Part shown: in pieces, positions 25,489 through 32,431 of the stretch
Layout of the letters: each line of letters begins with the position of its first letter
Position numbering within the stretch: position 1 is the first letter of the stretch
DNA from: Streptomyces microflavus
Lineage (GTDB): Bacteria > Actinomycetota > Actinomycetes > Streptomycetales > Streptomycetaceae
Direction of reading: 5' to 3'
NCBI RefSeq assembly: GCF_014650075.1
Contig: NZ_BMUG01000008.1
Coordinates: forward strand, 434,001 to 498,000
DNA: 64,000 nucleotides
The notes under the pieces: model-generated
What the model saw: only the letters and a program-made list of their open reading frames with translations
Told to the model about the DNA's origin: nothing
Database searches by the model: none
Translations under genes and position numbers: made by a program

Positions 25489-26630
25489 GTACGGCGGGCG
25501 GTGCCGCGGACGCCGGGCCGTTCGAGGGCGATGACCGCCAGTACAGCCCGACCCGACTGCCCGGATGGCTGCAGGAGGTCTACGGCCCCGACCGCAGCCG
25601 ACCCAAGCAACTGAGCCGGGCCCAGCTCGCCGACCTTCCACCGCGGGCGCTCTCGGTGCACAACGACAACCGGGAGGTCTGGCACGCCAACATCGGCCCC
25701 ATCGACACTCCGCAGCTGCTCGCGCTCCATGCGGACTTGCGCGAGATCGTCGAGGCGAACCGGCAGGACGGCAACAAGACCAAACCGGCGGCCCTGGTGG
25801 ACGCCCACCCAGGACTCGGCAAGAGCACGGCGGTGCGCGCGTACGGCTGCGACCTGTTCAAACGGCAGGTCAACCTGCGCGGAGACACCACACCGGATGG
25901 AGCCCGGCGAGTGCCGGTCATCTACATCGCGCTCAGCGGCAACACACAGATCCGCGGCCTGAACGCGGCGATCTGCCGGTTCTACGGCCTGCCAGTCAAG
26001 GGAGATGCGGACACGCTGGCCGAGCGGGCCGTGGACGCGGTCCTGTCGATGAAGACCGTCGCCATGGTCATCGACGACATCCACTTCCTGGCCGGCTCGA
26101 CGTCGAACTCGGTCCGCATGGCCAACCAGCTCAAGTACCTCTCCAACGTCTTCCCCGTCACCCTCATCTACGTGGGCGTCGGCGTCCAGGAACGCGGCAT
26201 CCTCCATGAGGGCTTCTCGCCGAGGGAGAGCCCGCTCGCGCAGTTCGGGCGCCGCACCACCGCACTGACGTTGCTACCCTTCCAGGTCGATGACGACGAG
26301 GGCCGCCTGCAGTGGCGCCAGCTACTCAAGACGATCGAGCAGAAGCTCGTCCTGGCCGAGAAGTACCCCGGCATGCTCGCCGAGGACCTCTCGGACTACC
26401 TCTTCGCCCGCTCCACCGGGCACTTCGCCTCCCTTATGTCGCTGATCAACCGCGGCTGCCTGCGCGCAATCCGAGGTGGGAACGAGCGCCTGGACATGGA
26501 GCTGATGAACCAGGTGAAGAACGACGCCGCGGCCGAGGAGGCCCGCAAGGAACTGGAGGCAGAGATCAAGGCCGGCCTCAAGACCACGCGGCCGACCCAG
26601 GACCCACGACGCCGCAGGAAGTCGGCATGA
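25485..26630 (+). CDS. tnsC: TnsC-like AAA+ transposition regulator
   Basis: A 381-residue AAA+ ATPase that connects target selection to the transposase. Walker A is HPGLGKST (108-115) and Walker B is VIDDIH (195-200), with a sensor-like region GVGVQERGIL after it. TnsC forms filaments on DNA, recruits TnsAB and gives target immunity. The ~100-residue N-terminal extension would interact with the target selector, and the basic C-terminus (RPTQDPRRRRKSA) with DNA or TnsA. It starts at TTG, overlapping tnsB, and its end overlaps tniQ by 4 bp. Confidence 0.92.
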   Translation: MSTAGGAADAGPFEGDDRQYSPTRLPGWLQEVYGPDRSRPKQLSRAQLADLPPRALSVHNDNREVWHANIGPIDTPQLLALHADLREIVEANRQDGNKTKPAALVDAHPGLGKSTAVRAYGCDLFKRQVNLRGDTTPDGARRVPVIYIALSGNTQIRGLNAAICRFYGLPVKGDADTLAERAVDAVLSMKTVAMVIDDIHFLAGSTSNSVRMANQLKYLSNVFPVTLIYVGVGVQERGILHEGFSPRESPLAQFGRRTTALTLLPFQVDDDEGRLQWRQLLKTIEQKLVLAEKYPGMLAEDLSDYLFARSTGHFASLMSLINRGCLRAIRGGNERLDMELMNQVKNDAAAEEARKELEAEIKAGLKTTRPTQDPRRRRKSA

Positions 26631-29212
26631 CGGGCTGGACCGACGAGCGCATCCCCATCGGGGTACTGCCCTCCCCGGGGGAGGCCCTGGACAGCTGGTG
26701 CGAGCGCTACGCACACCGCCTGCGAACGCACACCGTTGACTTCGCCGACTACCTGGGGCTGCCGCACACGTCCCTGCGCAGAATGGTCCGCCGCCTCACC
26801 GAAGGCGAGCTGGAGCTGCTGGAGCGACGCACCGGCATCGGAGCCGCACAGCTGCGGGCGATAACACTGGAGGCGTTCGACGGGTCCCTCGTGCGGATCA
26901 CCGGGCAGACCCGCCGACTGACAGCACCCGCCCACTGGCGGTTCTACGGCACCACCTCGCGCTACTGCCCCGCCTGCCTGGCCGACAACGGGGGCCGGTG
27001 GCAGCTGCACTGGCGCCTGGGCTGGACCTTCGCCTGCACCCGCCACCGGCTCCTGCTCCTCGAACGGTGCCCCCGCTGCGGCAAGCACCCGCCCGTACTC
27101 AGCGGTGGCAACCACCGCATGCTGCCCCGGCCACAAGCCTGCCGTTCCTTGACCGAGCGCGATGGCCGTGGCACCCGCTGCGGCTACCCCCTGACCGAAG
27201 CCCCTGCCGTCTCCCTGCCCGAAGGCGGTGCAGTCCTGCTGTCCCAGGCCGGCGTCAACGCGCAGGTCATCGCGGAGCATCGCAGTGCTGCGGCGCGGGA
27301 ACGGGCCGGCGAACTGTCGCACCTGGGGCGACGAGCGCTACGCAGCATCGGCACCCGCCCCGAAATCGTGCCGCCCATCGCACGGGACATCATCACGGCC
27401 TGCCGCGGCGAGCTCCTCGCCGGTGCCGCGGCGATGGAGATCCACGACGCGCGCAACGTTGCCATCGGGACCACCTTGGCCGCCATCGCCACCGACCCCG
27501 AGCATCCGATGCGCGAAGACGTGTTCGCGTGGATGTGCCTCGCGCCGGACCGCGAAGTGGGTGAGCTGCGCGAACACCCCACGCGGTACCTGCGCAACTG
27601 GAGCCCCGCAGGCCCCCGCGTGATCAAGCGCATCCTCGCCGCGTCCGACATCCAGCTCACGCTCAAGGCCCGTCTTCGCTACGGCACAGCGACCACCGAG
27701 CCCGCCGTGCCCTACCTGAGCGAAGCCGACATCATCCTGAGGGCGTCCAAGACGCCCGGAATGCTCTGGCCGTCCTGGACTCTGCGGCTGCTGCCGCCCA
27801 CGCGCCCGCACCAGCCGCGGATCGCGGGCATGAGGCGGGCCTGCGCGAGCCTCATGCTCGTTCCCGGCGGACCGGCCGGACATCGACAAGCCGCCCGGAT
27901 CATGGGCAACCCGCAGTTCCGCAGCAACCTGGAGTCCCTGCTGGCGCTCGTCGACGCCGACCACATCTGCAGCACGCTGACGCACTTCGCACGCGTCCTC
28001 GACGCGCACGAGATACCGATCGACTACGCACGCCGCCGAGCCCTGTTCGCCGACGAGGCGAGTCCGCTGCTGCTCGACGAGAACGCCCACTGGCTCCTCT
28101 GCAAGAGCCTGGGCACCCGGCAGTTCCAACAAGTCCACCTGGAGCGGCTGCGCTGGCAGCTGCGTCGGATACTCCTCGGGGCCGACCCGCAGCCCGGCAA
28201 CCACGCACCCGCCTGGACACACCGCTTCGCCTACCGGACCCACCCGGAGATCCACGCCTTCCTCGACGAACAAGCGCGCCGCAACCTCGCCGCCCACCAC
28301 ATCACCGACGAGCCGGTGACGTGGGAGCCACCCGCACACTGGCTCGACACCATCGCTCTGCCCCAGCCGCCCGTCGACATCCCCACCGAACGCCTTCGCG
28401 CCCTGCTGACCCCCGACTCCACCGCCCGCGACGTCGCTCAGACCCTCGGTCTCACGGTTCACCAGCTGCGCCTGGTGATGGAGAGCCGCCGCCTGAGCGC
28501 GCAGACCCGCCCGCACAACAAGGGCCACTACCCCCGCCCACCGCGCCCGGGCTACTTGGTCCCCGACAAGCTGCGCGACCTCTACCAACAGCAGGGACTG
28601 CAACAGCTGCAGATCGCCGAACTCGCCGGATGCACCACCGCCGTCGTCAAGACCGCGCTGAAGCAGGCGAACATCCCGCTGCGACCGCGCCGAACACCGG
28701 GCGAACTGAAACAGTCCGTCGATCCGGCATGGCTACGCACCGAGTACCACGACAAAGGCAGAACGGTGGCCGACATCGCCCGCGAACTGGCCGCCCCGGC
28801 CACGAACGTCTCCCCCCTCCTCGACGCGTGGCGCATCCCCCACCACCCGCCCGGCCACAGAGCACCTCCGGCCTGGCAACCGAGCCCCTTCGCGAACCTC
28901 GGCATCCCCCTGTCAGCACCGATGAAACACATCAGCACCCGCCAGGGCGGAACCGAATGGCTGCGCACCGCCCTCCTGATCCCCGGACACCGCACGCGCC
29001 GCTCGGCCGCACTCACCCTGGGAATCCCTCGTACGTCACTCAACGGCCGGCTGAAGATGCTGGAGAGCGCCGCCGGATTCGAGATCTTCAACCACCGCAC
29101 ACGCCCCGTCGTCGCGACGCCGCGCGGCCAAGCGCTCCTCGAAGAAGCACAGCACCTATTCGACCTACTCGGCCAGCAACCGCCAGCCGACTTCGTGCCC
29201 ACGCTGGCCTGA
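26627..29212 (+). CDS. Large TniQ/TnsD-type target-selection protein
   Basis: An 861-residue protein, longer than the ~500-residue TnsD of Tn7. It opens with the TniQ signature RIPIGVLPSPGEALDSW, then zinc ligands in YCPACLAD (Cys114, Cys117), CTRH (Cys137, His140) and CPRC (Cys148, Cys151). The C-terminal third contains four HTH-like segments (DVAQTLGLTVHQLRLVM, QIAELAGCTTAVVKTAL, VADIARELAAPATNVSPLL, and a LysR-like SAALTLGIPRTSLNGRLKML wing). The length and many HTH units point to sequence-specific binding of one attachment site, rather than a short CRISPR-associated TniQ. The target gene is not identifiable from the window. Confidence 0.88.
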   Translation: MTGWTDERIPIGVLPSPGEALDSWCERYAHRLRTHTVDFADYLGLPHTSLRRMVRRLTEGELELLERRTGIGAAQLRAITLEAFDGSLVRITGQTRRLTAPAHWRFYGTTSRYCPACLADNGGRWQLHWRLGWTFACTRHRLLLLERCPRCGKHPPVLSGGNHRMLPRPQACRSLTERDGRGTRCGYPLTEAPAVSLPEGGAVLLSQAGVNAQVIAEHRSAAARERAGELSHLGRRALRSIGTRPEIVPPIARDIITACRGELLAGAAAMEIHDARNVAIGTTLAAIATDPEHPMREDVFAWMCLAPDREVGELREHPTRYLRNWSPAGPRVIKRILAASDIQLTLKARLRYGTATTEPAVPYLSEADIILRASKTPGMLWPSWTLRLLPPTRPHQPRIAGMRRACASLMLVPGGPAGHRQAARIMGNPQFRSNLESLLALVDADHICSTLTHFARVLDAHEIPIDYARRRALFADEASPLLLDENAHWLLCKSLGTRQFQQVHLERLRWQLRRILLGADPQPGNHAPAWTHRFAYRTHPEIHAFLDEQARRNLAAHHITDEPVTWEPPAHWLDTIALPQPPVDIPTERLRALLTPDSTARDVAQTLGLTVHQLRLVMESRRLSAQTRPHNKGHYPRPPRPGYLVPDKLRDLYQQQGLQQLQIAELAGCTTAVVKTALKQANIPLRPRRTPGELKQSVDPAWLRTEYHDKGRTVADIARELAAPATNVSPLLDAWRIPHHPPGHRAPPAWQPSPFANLGIPLSAPMKHISTRQGGTEWLRTALLIPGHRTRRSAALTLGIPRTSLNGRLKMLESAAGFEIFNHRTRPVVATPRGQALLEEAQHLFDLLGQQPPADFVPTLA

Positions 29213-29276
29213 CGGTGTCCGCTGCGGACAGGCGAGAACCGCTCGCGCATTCTCCTCGTGATCGTCGGCTGTAGCA

Positions 29277-29320
29277 GCTTCGACGGTGAGCAGTTCACCG
29301 TCGTGGAGACCGAAAGCTAG
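29277..29320 (+). pseudogene. Remnant of a second tnsB start region
   Basis: A short in-frame segment reads SFDGEQFTVVETES then stop. It matches residues 16-27 of the TnsB at 23308 (YDGEQFTIAEIE), including 17 identical bases (29282-29298 versus 23356-23372). It lies only ~65 bp after tniQ. It may be left over from another Tn7-like insertion at the same place or from recombination between copies. Confidence 0.5.
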
Positions 29321-29529
29321 CGGGCTCTCCTGCCCCGGTCCGCAGTTGCCGGACGATGGCCGGACCGCAAAAGCTTCGGCAGGTGGATCTCTGCGGACGG
29401 CTCGTCATCCATGACCACTACCGCGGCTCCGTCCCCGGCGAAGTCGACAGATACTGTGCGGGTCGTGCTCTCGCAGACGGATCTGGCGGGACGAAAAGGG
29501 TTGATGAGGGCGACTTCGAGTCGGCCCAT
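29317..29529 (-). CDS. Possible small protein, unknown
   Basis: A 70-residue frame with protein-like composition in the middle (TRTVSVDFAGDGAAVVVMDD, then EIHLPKLL) and a basic tail. The ATG at 29529 has only GGTGGA directly upstream. It would diverge from the BlaI-like gene. No family is recognised, and it may not be real. Confidence 0.3.
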   Translation of the reverse strand: MGRLEVALINPFRPARSVCESTTRTVSVDFAGDGAAVVVMDDEPSAEIHLPKLLRSGHRPATADRGRRAR

Positions 29530-29649
29530 TCCACCGAGATGCTGAGGGGGGCGAGGTGGCGCTCTCGGGATGCGGTCTGCCTGGGGTCGCCGCGACCTGT
29601 GCGGATCTATTATTTGGTCTCGGGTGCGCGAGCGGAAAGAGGCCGGGGA

Positions 29650-30012
29650 ATGCGACGGCTCGGGGAGCTTGAAGCCGAGATCATGGACTGCCTGTGGAAA
29701 TGGGGCAGGCCCGCGACGGTTCGGGAGGTGGTTGACGACATCAACGCCCATCGTCCAGCTGCATATACGACCGTGATGACGGTGGCCACCATCCTCTACA
29801 ACAAGGGGTGGCTGACCCGGGAGAAACAGGGGCAAGCATGGCTCTACACCCCGGTGCGCAGTCGTGAGGCGTATTCGGCTGCTCTCATGGAGGATGCGCT
29901 GGCGGCGAGCGAGGACCGCTCTGCCGCGCTTGTTCACTTCGTCGAGGGGATGACGGACGATGAGGTGAGTGCGTTGCGCGAGGCGCTGCGGTCCACGGGT
30001 CGTGGCTTGTGA
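29650..30012 (+). CDS. BlaI/MecI/CopY-type repressor
   Basis: A 120-residue winged-helix repressor. The family pattern is clear: LGELEAEIMDCLWKWGRPATVREVV (wHTH) with AAYTTVMTVATILYNKGWLTRE as the recognition helix and wing, then a dimerisation helix region. In the family, DNA binding is lost after proteolysis triggered by the partner M56 protease or after metal binding. The gene overlaps the M56 gene by 4 bp (GTGA), so they form a signalling pair. Candidate targets are itself and possibly the nearby NlpC/P60 gene. The ATG at 29650 is preferred since upstream residues are unrelated to the family. Confidence 0.87.
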   Translation: MRRLGELEAEIMDCLWKWGRPATVREVVDDINAHRPAAYTTVMTVATILYNKGWLTREKQGQAWLYTPVRSREAYSAALMEDALAASEDRSAALVHFVEGMTDDEVSALREALRSTGRGL

Positions 30013-30908
30013 ACGCCGCCCCTGCTCTGATCGGCTACGCGGCTGTGGTGGGCACGCTCGCGCCGAAGGTGATGCTCGGCAGCCTCTGGCCGCAGCGGTC
30101 GCCCGTCCTGGCGATCGGGGTCTGGTTCGCCCTCGCGGTGACCTTCTCGCTCAGCCTTTCGCTGGCCGCACTGAACGTCGCCAATCCTGACGCGCACTTG
30201 CACGGACTTCTCTACTCGTGCCGGGCTGTACTGGGACTCGGGTCGTCCGCGGACAGTGCACTGGCCCAGGCAGGCGTTGCGTTGTGTGTAGTCCTTGTCA
30301 CAGCTCACCTGGCCGGCTTCGCTTTCCATGCTGTACGGGCGCGGGTCGCCCGGGGTGGGCATCGTGATGTGCTGGAGAAGGTTGGCCGCCGCTCGGTCCA
30401 TCTCGATGCGACCGTGGTGGAGCATGCCGTGCCTGCCGCCTACTGCCTTCCGGGCCGTCGGCCCCGGATCGTGGTCAGCACCGGTGCCGTAGACCTCTTG
30501 TCCGGTACGGAGCTCGGTGCCGTTATCGAGCACGAGCGGGCACATATCCTCGGCCGCCACCATCTGATCCTCTCCGGATCGCATGCCTTTGCCTGGGTCT
30601 TTCCGGGCGTGCCCTTGGCACGGCATGTGCGGGAGCAGGTTCCGCTGCTGCTCGAAATGGCCGCCGACGACCGTGCGCTGCGCCGTTTTCCGCGCGGCAC
30701 GCTGGCTGCAGCGATGTTCGCCATGGCGTCGGGCGAAGCGCCGCAGGGGGCTCTGGCGGCAGGGGGGCGAACGGTACTGGTCCGCCTGAAAAGGATTCTG
30801 GGGCCGGCGCGCGGCGCGCACCCGGCGCTGCGCTGCGCTGTCGGGGCGGGCGCCGTTATCGCGCCGCTCCTGCCCGTACTGCTGGTGTGCCCTGTCGGTC
30901 TCGGATAG
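30009..30908 (+). CDS. M56-family (BlaR1-like) membrane metalloprotease
   Basis: A 299-residue polytopic protein. There are TM helices at ~5-25, 33-55, 88-108 and near the C-terminus (APLLPVLLVCPVGL). The zinc-protease site is HERAH (in AVIEHERAHILGRHHLI, about residues 173-189). Such proteins cleave the adjacent BlaI-type repressor when a signal is sensed. It lacks the large extracellular penicillin-binding sensor of BlaR1, as usual for the short actinobacterial members. The GTG start overlaps the repressor stop. The signal is unknown; wall stress is a possibility. Confidence 0.85.
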   Translation: MNAAPALIGYAAVVGTLAPKVMLGSLWPQRSPVLAIGVWFALAVTFSLSLSLAALNVANPDAHLHGLLYSCRAVLGLGSSADSALAQAGVALCVVLVTAHLAGFAFHAVRARVARGGHRDVLEKVGRRSVHLDATVVEHAVPAAYCLPGRRPRIVVSTGAVDLLSGTELGAVIEHERAHILGRHHLILSGSHAFAWVFPGVPLARHVREQVPLLLEMAADDRALRRFPRGTLAAAMFAMASGEAPQGALAAGGRTVLVRLKRILGPARGAHPALRCAVGAGAVIAPLLPVLLVCPVGLG

Positions 30909-31068
30909 CCCGACCGAGCTGTGCCCGGGACCGCTCGCGCAAGATCCGGGCGGGACCGGCCACTGCGCCGTCCCGCCGTCCGGAGTCACTGATGTTCCGG
31001 GCCGGGCCCCTCGGCGTATCCGCGTTCGCCCGGCCGGAACGCTGGGCTTCCTGCACGGACCGGGTTCC

Positions 31069-32106
31069 TCAGATACGTACGCCCCACATGAAGGGCATGC
31101 CGCTGCGGGCGATCGACTCGTAACGCACCTGGGCTCCGGGCTTGGGTGAGTGGAGGATCTGTCCGTTTCCGGCGTAGAACCCGACGTGGCTGAGGTCGGT
31201 GCGCATGATGATGAGGTCACCGGGCTTCAGCGCGCTGAGGGAGTTGATCCGGGTGCCCGCGTTGGCCTGGGCCTGGGAGGTACGCGGCAGGGACACGCCG
31301 GCCTGGCGGAAGGCCCAGGAGGTCAGGCCGGAGCAGTCGAAGGAGCCGGGGCCGGTCGCTCCCCAGACGTACGGCATGCCGACCCTGCTCTTGGCGGCGT
31401 TGAAGGCTGCGGCTGTGATTCCGGACGCGCTGGTCTCGTTGCCCAGGTCGACCCGTTCGCTGGAGCGGTTGGCCCGCTCCTCCTTCTCTGCGATCGTGGC
31501 CCGCTCCTTCGCGGTCAGCGTGTTGAGGAGCTTCTGCGCCTGCGCCAGCTTTCCCTGGATCTCCTTCTTTTTGCTTCCCAGTTCCTTCCGTGTGTCCTGA
31601 AGGCTGTTGAGCTTCTCGCCGGCCTGAGTGCGCTGCTGTTGCAGGGCGCGCTGCTGGGAGAGGAAGCGCTGGAGGGTGTCGGACTGCCGTGCGCTGAGGC
31701 GGTCGAGGCCGGACGCCTTGTCCAGGTAGGCGTCGGGATCGGCCGAGAGGAGCAGCTGGAGTGAGGGATCGAGGCCGCCGCTGCGGTACTGGGCGGTGGC
31801 CACGGAGCCGAGCTGCTGACGGAGTTCGTTAAGCGCGCTCTGTTTGCGGGCGACTGCTTCTTGCAGGTTGTCGGCCTCTTCCTGGAGCTTGTCGGCCGAC
31901 TCCTTGGCTCCGTTGTATTTCTCCGTGGCCTGGGTGGCCTCCTCGTACAGGCGGTCGATCTGGGCCTGCACGCCCTTCTTGTTCGGGTCCGGCAGCGGGT
32001 CCGCCGATGCTGACTGGGCGGACATCACGACCGTGACCGCGGCGGTCGCGGTCAGGACGGAGGTATACGCGTGATTCGGCTGCTTAGGACGACGGTGGGA
32101 CGCCAC
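31069..32106 (-). CDS. Secreted NlpC/P60 endopeptidase, RipA-like
   Basis: A 345-residue exported peptidoglycan D,L-endopeptidase. A signal peptide covers residues ~1-35 (cleavage near SASA-DP). A long coiled coil spans ~45-220 (EKYNGAKESADKLQEEADNL and further heptads), and an NlpC/P60 domain occupies ~230-345, with Cys in FDCSGLTSW and His in LSHVGFY. Actinobacterial RipA-type proteins cut stem peptides during division or spore germination; the coiled coil restrains the catalytic domain. The start is GTG with AAGGAG upstream. A promoter and a leader with riboswitch-like sequence precede it. Confidence 0.9.
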   Translation of the reverse strand: MASHRRPKQPNHAYTSVLTATAAVTVVMSAQSASADPLPDPNKKGVQAQIDRLYEEATQATEKYNGAKESADKLQEEADNLQEAVARKQSALNELRQQLGSVATAQYRSGGLDPSLQLLLSADPDAYLDKASGLDRLSARQSDTLQRFLSQQRALQQQRTQAGEKLNSLQDTRKELGSKKKEIQGKLAQAQKLLNTLTAKERATIAEKEERANRSSERVDLGNETSASGITAAAFNAAKSRVGMPYVWGATGPGSFDCSGLTSWAFRQAGVSLPRTSQAQANAGTRINSLSALKPGDLIIMRTDLSHVGFYAGNGQILHSPKPGAQVRYESIARSGMPFMWGVRI

Positions 32107-32119
32107 TGAGGCGAGCTCC

Positions 32120-32237
32120 TTCTTCCTCGGCCGCTGCTCGACGGTGAAGTCATCCCGGCAAGTTCCGGAGGAAGCTCACGGGTTCAGCGACACCTCCACC
32201 GACACCCCGGGCGGGTGATCGACCGTGCGGAGACTGG
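32120..32237 (-). promoter_or_regulatory. Possible c-di-AMP (ydaO-type) riboswitch in leader
   Basis: The ~130-nt leader of the NlpC/P60 gene contains GAACCCGTGAGCTTCCTCC (minus strand, near 32164-32182), which resembles the conserved 3' block of ydaO riboswitches (ACCCGnCAGCTnnCCTCG), and an upstream CCGGGGTG. In actinobacteria these riboswitches typically control wall-hydrolase genes of this type. The 5' conserved block is not clear, so it may be degenerate or a chance match. Confidence 0.35.
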
Positions 32238-32243
32238 ATACGC

Positions 32244-32273
32244 ATACTAATCAGCTTAGTGAGTTAAGACCAA
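32244..32273 (-). promoter_or_regulatory. Predicted promoter of the NlpC/P60 gene
   Basis: On the minus strand, TTGGTC (32273-32268) and TAGTAT (32249-32244) are separated by 18 bp in a markedly AT-rich patch. Transcription would start near 32237, leaving a ~130-nt untranslated leader. Confidence 0.55.
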
Positions 32274-32431
32274 GCCTAGGCCGGCAATGTGGACCGGCCA
32301 CGCGGGAGCCGGTCTCCTGCGCCTGCGAGAGGGCCTGTCCCCCGGCCCTGTTGGGAGCAGCGCCGGGCTGTGGACGGATACTCGGGGCGGGGCGCTCCTT
32401 GCTGGCGCGCCCCGCCCCGGGCTGTGTTCGT

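Larger units (their letters stand above)
22453..29320 (+). mobile_element. Tn7-like transposon core (TnsA-TnsB-TnsC-TniQ)
   Basis: Four overlapping genes encode a TnsA-type endonuclease, a DDE transposase, an AAA+ regulator and a TniQ/TnsD target selector, the defining set of a Tn7-like cut-and-paste element. Upstream of tnsA a TGT-starting sequence at 22453 is followed by repeated TGCGCAC motifs, as expected of a transposon end. No Cas genes or CRISPR array accompany it, so targeting is presumably TniQ-directed. The opposite end is not found in the window, so the limits given cover only the core; cargo could include the downstream resistance genes, but this is unproven. Confidence 0.75.
29213..29649. 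other. Spacer after tniQ with a tnsB-like remnant
   Basis: The region contains the tnsB-like fragment at 29277-29320 and, on the minus strand, a weak small ORF. The remainder gives no recognisable product. The promoter of the BlaI-like gene should be between about 29530 and 29649, where TATTATTTGG (29608) is a local AT-rich patch. Confidence 0.45.

Noticed and set aside
22441..29320. CRISPR-associated transposon
   Set aside because: No Cas genes and no direct-repeat/spacer array near the Tn7-like operon; the ~20-bp spaced repeats are far shorter than CRISPR repeats and lie at the transposon end.
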